A DNA stretch of 64,000 nt from Caryophanales bacterium UBA6879. Its GTDB lineage: Bacteria > Bacillota_I > Bacilli_A > RFN20 > CAG-288. Both the position numbers and the translations under genes were made by a program. Within the stretch, counting starts at the first letter, position 1. Each line of letters begins with the position of its first letter. A model generated the notes under the pieces. The model saw nothing but the letters and a program-made list of their open reading frames with translations. It was not told where the DNA came from and made no database searches. Shown piece by piece: positions 7,684 through 16,982 of this stretch. The DNA lies in contig DKCH01000021.1 of assembly GCA_002449135.1 (NCBI GenBank), forward strand, positions 1 to 64,000. Direction: 5' to 3'.

Positions 7684-8100
7684 TTAACTATTTCACCATC
7701 AAAAATTATAATTTAGATAACTCTAGAATATCCTCAAATAAATTATTAAGACGATGGGCTATAGTCACTTTTTTATTTTACAAGAAATATAAAATATAAA
7801 AACCTCAATAAAATCAGCACTTCCTATAGATATCGTATTACTAGTAAGGGTAGTTTTGTACCAATATAATATTAAAAATAAATAATTAGATTTTAGATTA
7901 TTTTTTATCAAACTTTTTTATTATAAAATTTATTTTAAATATATACATTTAATTTTGTATCAATCAAATTAGTTAAATATATTAAATTAAATTTAACTTC
8001 TATAAAAACTTTTTTAATAAAAATCTATCAGCTTTAAAAAAGCATTTATAAAAGTATTTTCTAAAATTGATATATAATAAAAAAATAGGAGGATTTAAAA
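7684..8100. other. AT-rich spacer, no gene seen
   Basis: Very AT-rich sequence without a credible reading frame on either strand. The only features seen are at its right end: TATAAT at 8073-8078 and the ribosome site AGGAGG at 8088-8093, both serving the gene at 8101. It probably marks the return from the decayed island to the core chromosome. Confidence 0.5.
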
Positions 8101-8421
8101 ATGATAACAATTTATGGAAGTGAAATGTGCCCAAATTGCATAGAATGTAAAAGAAACTTTGATTTTTACAAAATACCTTATAAATATATAGACATCAATC
8201 AATCTTTAAAAAATCTAAAAGACTTTTTAGTTTACAGAGATAATCTACCTATTTATGATGAATGTAAAAGAAACCATAGAATAGGTATACCTACATTAGT
8301 TAAAGACAATGGTGAAGCTTTCCTTACATGGGAATCTTATTTAAAAGATCAAGGATACAAAGTCTTAGATTTAAATAATGAAGAAAAAAGTTCCTGTTCA
8401 TTAAAAAATAAAAACTGTTAA
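8101..8421 (+). CDS. Glutaredoxin-like thiol protein
   Basis: A 106-residue thioredoxin-fold protein. The redox motif CPNC sits at 10-13 after the first strand (ITIYGSEMCPNC), followed by another Cys at 16. The cis-proline segment is GIPTLV near 61-66. These features fit the glutaredoxin-like family common in Firmicutes, which reduces disulfides in the cytoplasm. Unusual is a C-terminal tail with two further cysteines (SSCSLKNKNC) that might form a second thiol pair or bind metal. It is a single gene with TATAAT (8073) and AGGAGG (8088) in front and a strong terminator behind. The substrate is unknown. Confidence 0.7.
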   Translation: MITIYGSEMCPNCIECKRNFDFYKIPYKYIDINQSLKNLKDFLVYRDNLPIYDECKRNHRIGIPTLVKDNGEAFLTWESYLKDQGYKVLDLNNEEKSSCSLKNKNC

Positions 8422-8431
8422 TCAAAAATAA

Positions 8432-8496
8432 AAACCACTAGTAAATACAATTATCTTAAATATTTAATTTAATGTATTAATTCTAGTGGTTTTTTA
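8432..8496. terminator. Bidirectional terminator
   Basis: AAACCACTAG (8432-8441) pairs with CTAGTGGTTT (8483-8492) around a 41-base AT-rich loop. A T-run follows on the plus strand and an A-run precedes it, so it can end both the 8101 gene and the convergent 8507 gene. Confidence 0.75.
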
Positions 8497-8506
8497 TTTT
8501 ATTTTT

Positions 8507-10372
8507 TTACTTTAATAAGTCTTTAAATTCACTTGGAGCAGTATAATTTTCACCATCATCAGTAACAGTTAAAGTTAGACTAACTTTGAAAGTTAAACTT
8601 TTATTTTCATAAGTTACATTAGTTCCTTCTAATGTAGTAGTAAAAACACCTTCAAAATTAATAGAGATGCTTTCTAAGCTATTATTATTAAAATTATAAA
8701 CAAACTTAGAATCATTAATTTCAACACTATCTTTTTGATAAGTTCCAAGAACTTTAATATTATTTTTTAAAGTTGGATCTAATCTTACTAAGGAATTAAC
8801 TGAATCAAGATAATCTGTTACAAAACTATTATTAACAATTAAATGATAAGAGGTAGCTGTAATTTGTTGATCATCATTTTTAGTTGTATTTTCAGTTATA
8901 GCACCAACATTACTAGTATTAAGTAAACTATTATCAGGTAAGAAATAATACTTATCAGTATCTAAAGGATTTGTTACTTTAGTTCCTTTATCATTTATAA
9001 GGTTATTCTCAACATCATAAACAGTTTTATCACTTAGTACTCCTCTAGTACGTTTATAATCTTCAACCTTATCACCATAGAAATCATCACTTTTATAATT
9101 AGAATCAACTTCTAATTGATTATTATAATAAACTGTTCCATCTTTAACATTTCTCTTTGTCTTACCTTTAACAGTTGCACTTCTTGCTAAAGAGGTAGCT
9201 CCTTCATCTAATTCTGTTTTTAATTCATAATCATAAGAAGAATTAGCTAAGGCTTTATAAGCATTAATATTATTTTTAATAGTATTTAAATCACTATTAA
9301 CTTCAGCTTCTCCAAGAATTAAGCCAGGAATCACTGGTTCAGTAATAGGTAAACTTGAAGCATTAACATTTGTAAAAGTTAAACTATAAGTTAAATCAAA
9401 GTTTACTTTTGATACACTGATTTTAAAAGAATAAGTATATGTCTTTAAATAACCATCATCATCAAAAGAAACATATTGTTTAAAGTTAGCATCAGTATCA
9501 GGAATACTAACACCAAAAATTGCTTTTACTATAGGATTATCGACATTTGAAGCAACAACTGAAGCAATAGAAGAGAAATTAGCAGTAGTCTTAAGTTCGT
9601 ATTTATTACCACTAACTTTTGTTAAACTCTTAATATCACTATCCTCATAAGTAAATAATGACTTAGCAAAAGAAGAAGACTCATATTTGAAATTAGGATT
9701 ATTTTCTGACTTAAACTTAGTTACTTCATTATTTTCGTTTAAAGTAATGTCATAAACATTATCACCTTTTTTATATTCATATAAAGTGCCATCATTAAAT
9801 AAAGCACCTGAATTAGTGTGATTTTCTAAATAACTAACTTCTTCATTTTTGTTATATTTAACATCACCAATAGTTTTTCCATCAAGTTGCTTAGCAACAC
9901 CAGTAATAGTAGCATTAGCAGTAGTTTCAAAAGTATATGAAAAATTATTAGCAGTAGTAATTGTCTTATTTCTCGCTTGATTAAAATAAGTTACACTATC
10001 AACATATTTAGCATAAATAGTTAAATTCTTATTAATGGTTAATGGGAAAGTTGCTTTTGTGGTGTATGTATTATCTAAATACCAACCGGCAAAAATATAT
10101 CCATCTTTGTCTGGGGCAGTAGGCTCAGAAAGCTTCTCACCTTCTTTAACTGTTGTACTTGGTAAATTAGTTCCATTAAAAGTAACAACAAATTGTTTAG
10201 CAATCGAAGTACTAGAACTTATAGAATTAACTGAATTATCACTATTAGAACTACTAGAACTTACAGAAGTAACTGAATTGTTAATAGAAGTAGATGGTGT
10301 CTTTTCTTCACCACATGAAGATAAAGCAAGACTTAAAATTGATAAAGATAAAAGTAAAATTGATTTTTTCAT
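8507..10372 (-). CDS. Surface lipoprotein with InlB-type B repeat
   Basis: 621 residues. A lipoprotein signal (MKKSILLLSLSILSLALSSC, lipobox LSSC with Cys20) is followed by a Ser/Thr/Asn-rich linker (about 25-60). Then comes one Listeria/Bacteroides-type repeat of the InlB B-repeat class at about 65-125, ending in GYIFAGWYLD and LTIYAKY. The rest is a long beta-rich region without a family I know; two segments (about 130-345 and 360-620) look broadly alike, each about a lipid- or ligand-carrier size. It would be anchored outside the membrane. Function is unknown; adhesion is common for the repeat. ACGGAGAA precedes the start. Confidence 0.7.
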   Translation of the reverse strand: MKKSILLLSLSILSLALSSCGEEKTPSTSINNSVTSVSSSSSNSDNSVNSISSSTSIAKQFVVTFNGTNLPSTTVKEGEKLSEPTAPDKDGYIFAGWYLDNTYTTKATFPLTINKNLTIYAKYVDSVTYFNQARNKTITTANNFSYTFETTANATITGVAKQLDGKTIGDVKYNKNEEVSYLENHTNSGALFNDGTLYEYKKGDNVYDITLNENNEVTKFKSENNPNFKYESSSFAKSLFTYEDSDIKSLTKVSGNKYELKTTANFSSIASVVASNVDNPIVKAIFGVSIPDTDANFKQYVSFDDDGYLKTYTYSFKISVSKVNFDLTYSLTFTNVNASSLPITEPVIPGLILGEAEVNSDLNTIKNNINAYKALANSSYDYELKTELDEGATSLARSATVKGKTKRNVKDGTVYYNNQLEVDSNYKSDDFYGDKVEDYKRTRGVLSDKTVYDVENNLINDKGTKVTNPLDTDKYYFLPDNSLLNTSNVGAITENTTKNDDQQITATSYHLIVNNSFVTDYLDSVNSLVRLDPTLKNNIKVLGTYQKDSVEINDSKFVYNFNNNSLESISINFEGVFTTTLEGTNVTYENKSLTFKVSLTLTVTDDGENYTAPSEFKDLLK

Positions 10373-10657
10373 AATAAAATTCTCCGTGTATTTATTTAAG
10401 CAATTATGTCAAATTAACTATTACCGCACTAAGGATTAATAGCATCATAACTTTTTAATTAATACATATTTTTGCTTATAAAATAAGTATTTAAATAAAA
10501 TAGTTTTTTAGTAAAACAATATGTAAATATTTATTTAATTATTCCCCCTTATATAAAGGATACCCCCCCCGAGTTATGTTTGTCAATAACTTCATCTAAA
10601 TTTAAAATATAATTTTATTAAAAGTTGAATTAATCAAATATATTTATTAAACTTAAG
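10373..10657. other. Divergent spacer with a C8 tract
   Basis: 285 bases between the divergent genes at 8507 and 10658. It contains a C5 run near 10543-10547 and eight consecutive C residues at 10563-10570, rare in such AT-rich DNA. Both are about 90-115 bases upstream of the next start codon. No clear riboswitch or hairpin was seen. Confidence 0.5.
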
Positions 10658-11425
10658 ATGATGGATTTATTTTATAGATTATTAATTTTCACATTAGCGT
10701 TAGTTTTTATTCTTGTTACTTATTTATTAAAAAATAACAATAATACCAGTGCTATCATAGTTTTAATAATATCGGTAATATTATTAATATGGAAATGCCA
10801 AGAATTTTCAATAAATATAAAAAACAATAGTGTTTATCCAATTGAATTTAGCCATATTTCTTATTTTGTGCTTTCAATTATAGCAATACTCGGTTTAAAA
10901 CCACTTTACCTTTTTGGTGGAAGCTGTGGATTAATTTCTGGAATAGGTTATTACATAACTTTTTTTATCAGTCCACAAGTAATGCAGCAAACAATGACTA
11001 CTCCAATTTTAAATAAAGGATTAATTTCTCATAGTTTTTTATTTTTTGCTGGTTTGTTATTAATTTTTAATATAAAGAAATTTAAAATTAAAGAATACTA
11101 TTTTAGTTTCATTGGTTTATCTTTAATATATTTATACGGATTTTTAGCTTTAAATAAAATAATTTTTCCTAATGCTAAGTCTTCTAATTACGTCTTTTTA
11201 AATTTCTTGAGTGCTTATTATCTTTCTTATTTAACTGGCACTATTAATAATCCTTTATATCTAAAAGTTATTTTTGTAATTTTCACTTTTATAGTAGTTT
11301 CCTCTACCACTTATCTTTTTTATATTTTAAATCAAAAGTTTAAAACAACAAAAGATGCTAAAATTAATGGGATATTTACATTTTTTGAGCTATACAAACT
11401 CAAAAACAGAAAGGAAAACATTTAA
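10658..11425 (+). CDS. Polytopic membrane protein, possibly YwaF/TMEM164-like
   Basis: 255 residues with about seven hydrophobic helices (near 5-24, 30-47, 68-84, 90-106, 127-143, 150-166 and 205-224). The segments YPIEFSHISYFVLSIIAI and FGGSCGLISGIGYY followed by a GLISHSFLFFAG helix resemble the YwaF family, where a conserved H is followed by a WG-type turn and HG before a later helix. The match is by eye only. It is followed after 8 bases by an alpha/beta hydrolase, suggesting a joint role in lipid or envelope metabolism. No Shine-Dalgarno sequence is evident. ATG 10661 is an alternative start. Confidence 0.5.
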   Translation: MMDLFYRLLIFTLALVFILVTYLLKNNNNTSAIIVLIISVILLIWKCQEFSINIKNNSVYPIEFSHISYFVLSIIAILGLKPLYLFGGSCGLISGIGYYITFFISPQVMQQTMTTPILNKGLISHSFLFFAGLLLIFNIKKFKIKEYYFSFIGLSLIYLYGFLALNKIIFPNAKSSNYVFLNFLSAYYLSYLTGTINNPLYLKVIFVIFTFIVVSSTTYLFYILNQKFKTTKDAKINGIFTFFELYKLKNRKENI

Positions 11426-11433
11426 TTATTTAT

Positions 11434-12459
11434 ATGAAAATATTGTTTATCACATTAATTATTTTATGTTTATTATTTATTATTTATTTTCTCTTTGCAC
11501 TTTTTATAACTATAAATATAAACAAAGTAATAACTGGTCAACGAGGAAAAGATCCTGATAATCCATGTTACTTGCAATATAAAGATTATCAAGATGTTCT
11601 AAATAGAGAACAATACGAAATGACCTTTAATAAAGCTAAAATTAGAGGATATATATATACAGATAAAAGAATTAATAAATTTAAAGGTTTTATCATCCTA
11701 AGTCATGGTTTTTTTGGTACACATATTCAATATCTTTTAGATATATCTTTACTTGCAAAAAATGGCTACAAAGTCTTAGCTTATGATCAATATGGCAATG
11801 GTCTTTCAGAAGGTAAAAATCAAAAATCATTAGCAACAGGCATTTACTTACTAGATAAAATAATTACTGATGTTGAACAAAAGAAATTAAATAAAAATCT
11901 ACCATTAATTTTATATGGCCACTCCTGGGGTGGATATTCAGTAATAGGGGCTTTAAAAAATCATCCTGAAATTTATAAATGTGTTTCACGCTCAGGAATT
12001 GTTTCACCATTAAAAGCTACAAGTAATCTTTTTAAAATTCGCAATCCAAAATTATATAAATTCGTTGGATTCTTAATTTCATTTTGCTCATATTTTATTT
12101 ATGGATTCAAAGGCTCATTAAAATCTACTATTGGATTAAAAAAGAATCATAAAACTAAAACTTTAATAATATATGCTGATAATGACAACATGGTAAATAA
12201 AGGAAACTCTTTGGCTTACTATTATTTAAAACACCCTCAAGATAATGTTGAAGTTTTTATTACTAAACTAGGAAAACATAATTCAATTTTATTAGAAACA
12301 GGACAAGAAAACTATCATAAAAAATTAAAAGAATACAAAGAATTACTAAAAAAGAATGATGATCAAGAATTACAAAATTTCACAAATTCTTTAAATAGAA
12401 TCTCTTTGTATCCATATAATGAAGAAGTGTCTAATAAAATACTTAGTTTTCTAAATTGA
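11434..12459 (+). CDS. Membrane-anchored alpha/beta hydrolase (serine aminopeptidase S33 type)
   Basis: 341 residues: one N-terminal membrane helix (about 3-30) and an alpha/beta hydrolase domain. The oxyanion strand is ILSHGFFG, the nucleophile elbow is GHSWGG, the acid is in YADNDNMV and the catalytic His is in GKHNSI. Such proteins are esterases, lipases or peptidases; the type is close to monoacylglycerol-lipase-like hydrolases (YDQYGNGLSEG matches the DxRGHGxS loop). The substrate cannot be read from sequence. It follows the membrane protein at 10658 with an 8-base gap and is probably co-transcribed. Confidence 0.8.
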   Translation: MKILFITLIILCLLFIIYFLFALFITININKVITGQRGKDPDNPCYLQYKDYQDVLNREQYEMTFNKAKIRGYIYTDKRINKFKGFIILSHGFFGTHIQYLLDISLLAKNGYKVLAYDQYGNGLSEGKNQKSLATGIYLLDKIITDVEQKKLNKNLPLILYGHSWGGYSVIGALKNHPEIYKCVSRSGIVSPLKATSNLFKIRNPKLYKFVGFLISFCSYFIYGFKGSLKSTIGLKKNHKTKTLIIYADNDNMVNKGNSLAYYYLKHPQDNVEVFITKLGKHNSILLETGQENYHKKLKEYKELLKKNDDQELQNFTNSLNRISLYPYNEEVSNKILSFLN

Positions 12460-12537
12460 TAAAAAATTAACCTATTTTATAATTTAATCATATTTTTTTT
12501 GATATAATTTAATAAAAAGAGAGGAGCTTAATTTTAT

Positions 12538-14358
12538 ATGCCAATTAAAAATAGCGAATGCTTTGATCCGGTTGATTATTATATAAATGAGCTGGCCCCT
12601 AAATTAGAGGATAATGCTAAAAATTTTTTTGATAAACTTGTAAAAGATAATAAAATAGATGTTAATGCCAACAATCACACCTCCGAACAAATTAATATTT
12701 ATCAAAAAAAATCAAATGATTGTACAAAAAGTATTAAGAATTTTAGTATATTAAACATTTTTATCATTATTTTAATTGTAGTTTTTATTTTCTTTATTAT
12801 CTTTGGTGCTTTTAAAATATTTAATAATGAAACAAATAACACTTATATAATTTTTCTAGTATTAGGTATCTTAGGTTTAATAGCTAGCATTATCGGTTTA
12901 TATTTTTTAACTAAAAAGATTAAAAAGTTAAAAAAAGAAGGTTGTGGTTTAAAAGATAAACTTAATGAACTATATAAAGAGGCAGATATTCAATTAAGTG
13001 CCTTAAAAACTTCTTTTAAATTTAATGACTTTAATAACATTTTTAGAAAATCCACATCCATTTTTGATATTGATGATTATCTAAAACCTGAAAAGCTTTT
13101 ACTTTTAAAAAATGTTTATGACTATGTTGATGATTTTACAGATAAAGAATCTATTGTAAGTTGTTTATCTGGTGAAGTAAATACTAATCCTTTTTTAAGA
13201 GTTAGAGTTTACCATCAAGATATGAGAGATAAAGTCTATACAGGTACAAAAGTAGTTACATATATAGTAGATGATACAGATTCTAAAGGCAATTTAGTTA
13301 CAAGAACTGTTACTGAAACTTTGGTAGCTAATATAACTAAACCAGCTCCATATTATGACTATGCTACTTTTACAATCTATGGTAATATGGCTGCACCTAA
13401 TTTAACTTTTTCACGTCATCCAGTTGTTCCATTTAATGCTAGTGAAAAAGAAATAAATAGAATTGTAAAAAAAGGTGAAAAGACCTTAAATAGATTAACA
13501 GATCAAGCAATAAAATCAGGAAAATCATTTACCAGTTTAGCAAATACTGAATTTGAGACATTATTTGGTGCTTATAATCGTACAAATGAAACAGAATATC
13601 GTTTACTATTTACTCCATTAGCTCAGCAAAATACTTTAGAAATTATAAAAGGCAAAGCTGGTTACGGCGATGATTTTTCTTTTTATAAAAAAGGTAAAAT
13701 AAATATAATTAATTCCAGTCATGGTCCATCTATTCCTGATTATTCTGAAGGAAGTTATTCATACTTTTACTCTTCAAATATGATGAAAGATGCTTTTGTT
13801 AATGATATTTGCAATATTGCTAAATCTATGTATTTTGAATTATCACCAATTTTAGCTATTCCACTTTATCAATTAACAGAAGCTGGATCTTTTGATCCGA
13901 AAAAAGAACTGCTACCTAATGTTGATAAATATGAAACAGAAACTATTGCAAATAAGATGAACAAATCATTATTTATGCCAGAAGATGCTAAAACACCTCA
14001 AATATTAAAAGTAAAATTTAAAAAGAAAGTGAATAAAAATGATATATACAATGTAGCATCACACGCTTTTACTATCGAAATATTATGTGAAATGGTTCCT
14101 GTAATGGCTGGGAATGGTCAAGTATATTTAGTACCTGTTTATTATGATAATTACATACCAGTAAGTAGAAACACAGAAATTATTGTTAGAGAATTTGATA
14201 GAACCAAATTAAGTAATCTTTTAAAAGATGATATTGATTCTTCTTTAGTTGGTCCTACAATTAATAAAAACTTTTTATCTTTTTTCTACAATGGAACACA
14301 AAATCAAGATGTAGATAAAATTTTAGAGCAATTAGAAGAAAAAATTGATAAAATATAA
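12538..14358 (+). CDS. Large membrane-anchored protein paired with LemA; unknown function
   Basis: 606 residues that I do not recognise. Residues 1-69 are polar, two membrane helices lie near 70-92 and 103-124, and a region of about 475 residues follows. That part contains VYTGTKVVTYIVDDTD, ATFTIYGNMAAPNLTFSRHP and a charged C-terminal coil. With both helices close to the N-terminus, the large part should lie on the same side as the N-terminus, probably the cytoplasm. TATAAT (12503-12508) and GAGAGGAG (12520-12527) precede the start. A LemA-family gene follows after 20 bases, so the two probably act together at the membrane. The paired arrangement is seen; the function is unknown. Confidence 0.7.
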   Translation: MPIKNSECFDPVDYYINELAPKLEDNAKNFFDKLVKDNKIDVNANNHTSEQINIYQKKSNDCTKSIKNFSILNIFIIILIVVFIFFIIFGAFKIFNNETNNTYIIFLVLGILGLIASIIGLYFLTKKIKKLKKEGCGLKDKLNELYKEADIQLSALKTSFKFNDFNNIFRKSTSIFDIDDYLKPEKLLLLKNVYDYVDDFTDKESIVSCLSGEVNTNPFLRVRVYHQDMRDKVYTGTKVVTYIVDDTDSKGNLVTRTVTETLVANITKPAPYYDYATFTIYGNMAAPNLTFSRHPVVPFNASEKEINRIVKKGEKTLNRLTDQAIKSGKSFTSLANTEFETLFGAYNRTNETEYRLLFTPLAQQNTLEIIKGKAGYGDDFSFYKKGKINIINSSHGPSIPDYSEGSYSYFYSSNMMKDAFVNDICNIAKSMYFELSPILAIPLYQLTEAGSFDPKKELLPNVDKYETETIANKMNKSLFMPEDAKTPQILKVKFKKKVNKNDIYNVASHAFTIEILCEMVPVMAGNGQVYLVPVYYDNYIPVSRNTEIIVREFDRTKLSNLLKDDIDSSLVGPTINKNFLSFFYNGTQNQDVDKILEQLEEKIDKI

Positions 14359-14378
14359 AAAAGGAAGGAGCAATATTT

Positions 14379-15059
14379 ATGGCTAATGAATTAGATGAAA
14401 TTAATGGTCCAGTTAATACCAAAGGAAGAGATGTTAATGTTATAGAAAAACAAATTCCAGTTAAGGTTGGAGTTGGCTCAAAAGTCTTTGAAGTTTTATT
14501 ATGGGTTTGTGGAATCATTCCAGGTTTAATTTTCCTTCTTATGAAAATTAACGCTGGTACTTACTTACGTAGTTTACAACAAAGGGTCCAACATGATGCA
14601 TCACAGATTGATAACTACTTAGAACAAAGAGTTCAAATTTTAAAGAATGCTGCTAAATTATTAGATAAAGCTATTGATCTTGATAAAGACGTAATGACTA
14701 AGGTTGCTGCTTATAGAGGGGGAACTTCACCAAATTCTTTAGAAAATGGTGATGCAAATAGAAATATAGCTTCCGCTAATATTGATAAATTATTTGGTCA
14801 AGTTTCTGTCGCCTTTGAAAAATATCCTGATTTAAAATCTCATCAAGAAATTGAGGATTGTTTAAATCAAAATGCATATTTACAAAAAGAAATCACTGCT
14901 GCTAGAGAACTTTATAACGACACAGTCTTTAAGTGGAATTCTGAAATTCAAAAATGGCCTACTAAAATGATTGTAGCTGCTAAAAATGGTTATACAACTA
15001 GAATTCCATTCTCTGCTTCTGAAGAAGTTAAAAATCAAGCACGAGAAACTTTCTTCTAA
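14379..15059 (+). CDS. lemA: LemA-family membrane protein
   Basis: 226 residues with one membrane helix (about 36-55) and a helical LemA domain. The typical late signature is seen: AARELYNDTVFKWNSEIQKW and the aromatic-proline segment before the C-terminus. LemA proteins are widespread, small, membrane-anchored helical bundles without an agreed function. The N-terminal 35 residues are longer than the usual very short pre-helix tail. Start chosen at ATG 14379 with AAGGAAGGAG at 14360-14369. It forms a two-gene operon with the protein at 12538 and ends at a perfect hairpin terminator. Confidence 0.85.
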   Translation: MANELDEINGPVNTKGRDVNVIEKQIPVKVGVGSKVFEVLLWVCGIIPGLIFLLMKINAGTYLRSLQQRVQHDASQIDNYLEQRVQILKNAAKLLDKAIDLDKDVMTKVAAYRGGTSPNSLENGDANRNIASANIDKLFGQVSVAFEKYPDLKSHQEIEDCLNQNAYLQKEITAARELYNDTVFKWNSEIQKWPTKMIVAAKNGYTTRIPFSASEEVKNQARETFF

Positions 15060-15088
15060 ATTTATTTCTAAACTCTCAACTATTATTT

Positions 15089-15120
15089 GGCGTAGCAATT
15101 ATTGCTACGCCTTTTATTTT
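15089..15120. terminator. Bidirectional terminator
   Basis: GGCGTAGCAAT (15089-15099) pairs with ATTGCTACGCC (15101-15111), followed by CTTTTATTTT. It lies between the convergent lemA and endonuclease genes and has A/T runs on both sides. Confidence 0.85.
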
Positions 15121-15125
15121 AAATA

Positions 15126-16877
15126 CTATTTTCTTCTTTTTCTTTTAATATGTTTTTTCTTGGATTTATTTAAAATTACAATTAAAATCACTAAAAATAT
15201 AACTATTAAAAGAACACAGCCAGCATAAATTAAATAATCTTGAGTTTCTAATTTTAAAGTAATATTTATTGTTCCAACTTCTTTAACATTATTATATTCA
15301 TCTTGATAACTTATTTTAACTACTTGAGTTCCTTGTTTAAAAATATTATTAGGTTTAATTTGACCATCAGGCAATACACTAAATAATGAATTATCTGTAT
15401 TAAAGAAAATCTTATCAGATGCATAAGTATTTTCTAATTTAATAAAATACTTTTTAGCAAAAGGAGAAGGAGAAATAACAATATCATTACTGCTAGTTGC
15501 TAAAACAACATCTTTCTTAACATTAAAAACAGTTTGGATATTTGCTTCCATTGTAGATTCTTCAGTTTGCTTACTAAGTTTAAACTCTACAATCTGTTTT
15601 CCTTCTTTTAATGGAGTAACGTTTCTAAAATCATTACTAAATTGTATTACCCCACTATCTTCAAAAGATACAGATACTTTAACATCATCTGGTATATCTA
15701 ATACTAGATTTGAAGAAAGATGTAAATTATAATTTTCTTTAATTAAACTATCTAGATTATTAAGTTTAAAGTTTTTATCAAAAACTCTTCTAGCTAGTTC
15801 AGGATAATCTATATATGGATTACGATTATTTTGAACATTAAAATAAATTAAATTATTTCTTGTTATTTCATAATCACTTACAGGATCAAGTTCATTCCAA
15901 TTTAAAAAAGTAGAAAGATTATGATGAACTCCATGATAATTCTTTACATCATCAGTTAAATTATCATCATCAGTTAAAAGCAAATATGGTTCTTTTTCCG
16001 TATTAGTTTCTAATTTTTTAGAATATCTAGTTCCCATATAAAGTAAAGCACGGGCAACATCACCCTTATATAGATCTACTGGTTCAAAAACTGTTTCATT
16101 TCCATTTTTTTCTTTACCAACATACCCACTTACACTTTTAGTTCCATCAGCATAGTAACAATAAACTGCATTTTCAGCGTTTTTTTGATCATCAGCTACT
16201 TCACCATAATAGTTATTATTATGCAAAACATTAGTATTATGGTCAGCAGCAATTAAATGATGTAAATCCGTTCCTGCGCCTTCTATTGGGTCACCAGTCG
16301 GAGAAAAGCCATGACTTTTAGCCCATACATGTTCCTTATCAACCTGAATATTAATATTATTTTTCTTTTTATTAGTCCAATCAATATAAGTAAGTTTACT
16401 ATCAACGTTCTCTTTACCTTTTATGCCATTAACATCTGTATTAATTTGTTTTTCTTTAGTACTATTATCATTAAAATACAAAAGATTTAAATAATAACTA
16501 TCTTTCTTGTCTTGACTAAAAGTATAAGTATTTGGATCGATTTCTTTAGAAAGTTCCCAATTTCGATCAGTAATTTTATACCAATTAGTTACACCAGTAG
16601 AATAGCTAGTAATAAAATGATTATCTTTAGAAATCACAGTATATAAATAATTTTTTAAGTCTTCTCCAACCAAATTTGAAAAGCTTCCATAATAAGTTGT
16701 TAATTGACTATCATCAAAAAGTGGGGAATTATCCTTATTGGGTACCACAAGCTTAAGACTAGAGTCATAATATCTTCCCTGAAATGAAGATTTTTTCGCA
16801 TCTAAAATATTAGTATTAAAATTTAGTGTAGGTAATATCAATAAAGTTAATAATAGTTGTTTCATCTTCCTTATCAT
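15126..16877 (-). CDS. Surface-anchored endonuclease I family nuclease
   Basis: 583 residues: a signal peptide, an endonuclease I domain and a C-terminal membrane anchor (about 548-570) followed by the basic tail KSKKKHIKRKRRK. The nuclease motifs are DKEHVWAKSHGF (Glu182, His183), TDLHHLIAADHNTN (206-216) and NNNYYGEV, as in Vvn/EndA-type enzymes that cut DNA and RNA with a His-metal site. The middle and C-terminal regions (about 380-540) look like beta-sandwich repeats. It would display a nuclease outside the cell, useful for scavenging nucleic acid. ATG 16865 is an alternative start, because the first ATG lies inside a TATGAT-like box. Confidence 0.85.
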   Translation of the reverse strand: MIRKMKQLLLTLLILPTLNFNTNILDAKKSSFQGRYYDSSLKLVVPNKDNSPLFDDSQLTTYYGSFSNLVGEDLKNYLYTVISKDNHFITSYSTGVTNWYKITDRNWELSKEIDPNTYTFSQDKKDSYYLNLLYFNDNSTKEKQINTDVNGIKGKENVDSKLTYIDWTNKKKNNINIQVDKEHVWAKSHGFSPTGDPIEGAGTDLHHLIAADHNTNVLHNNNYYGEVADDQKNAENAVYCYYADGTKSVSGYVGKEKNGNETVFEPVDLYKGDVARALLYMGTRYSKKLETNTEKEPYLLLTDDDNLTDDVKNYHGVHHNLSTFLNWNELDPVSDYEITRNNLIYFNVQNNRNPYIDYPELARRVFDKNFKLNNLDSLIKENYNLHLSSNLVLDIPDDVKVSVSFEDSGVIQFSNDFRNVTPLKEGKQIVEFKLSKQTEESTMEANIQTVFNVKKDVVLATSSNDIVISPSPFAKKYFIKLENTYASDKIFFNTDNSLFSVLPDGQIKPNNIFKQGTQVVKISYQDEYNNVKEVGTINITLKLETQDYLIYAGCVLLIVIFLVILIVILNKSKKKHIKRKRRK

Positions 16878-16938
16878 ATCAAATAATTAGTTTTTTAACT
16901 AATATTTGAAATAAAATGTATAGAAAATTTATAATTGA

Positions 16939-16968
16939 TTTACAAAGTCTTTACAATTTTGATATTAT
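16939..16968 (+). promoter_or_regulatory. Likely pit promoter, very short leader
   Basis: TTTACA (16939-16944), an 18-base spacer and TATTAT (16963-16968). Transcription would start near 16975, only about 8 bases before ATG 16983, and no Shine-Dalgarno sequence is present. A near-leaderless mRNA is likely. Confidence 0.5.
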
Positions 16969-16982
16969 AAAAGTGTTTTATT

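Noticed and set aside
10035..10439. Plus-strand frame opposite the lipoprotein gene start
   Set aside because: Its Leu/Glu-repeat translation is the mirror of the Ser/Asn linker of the lipoprotein; no start signals.
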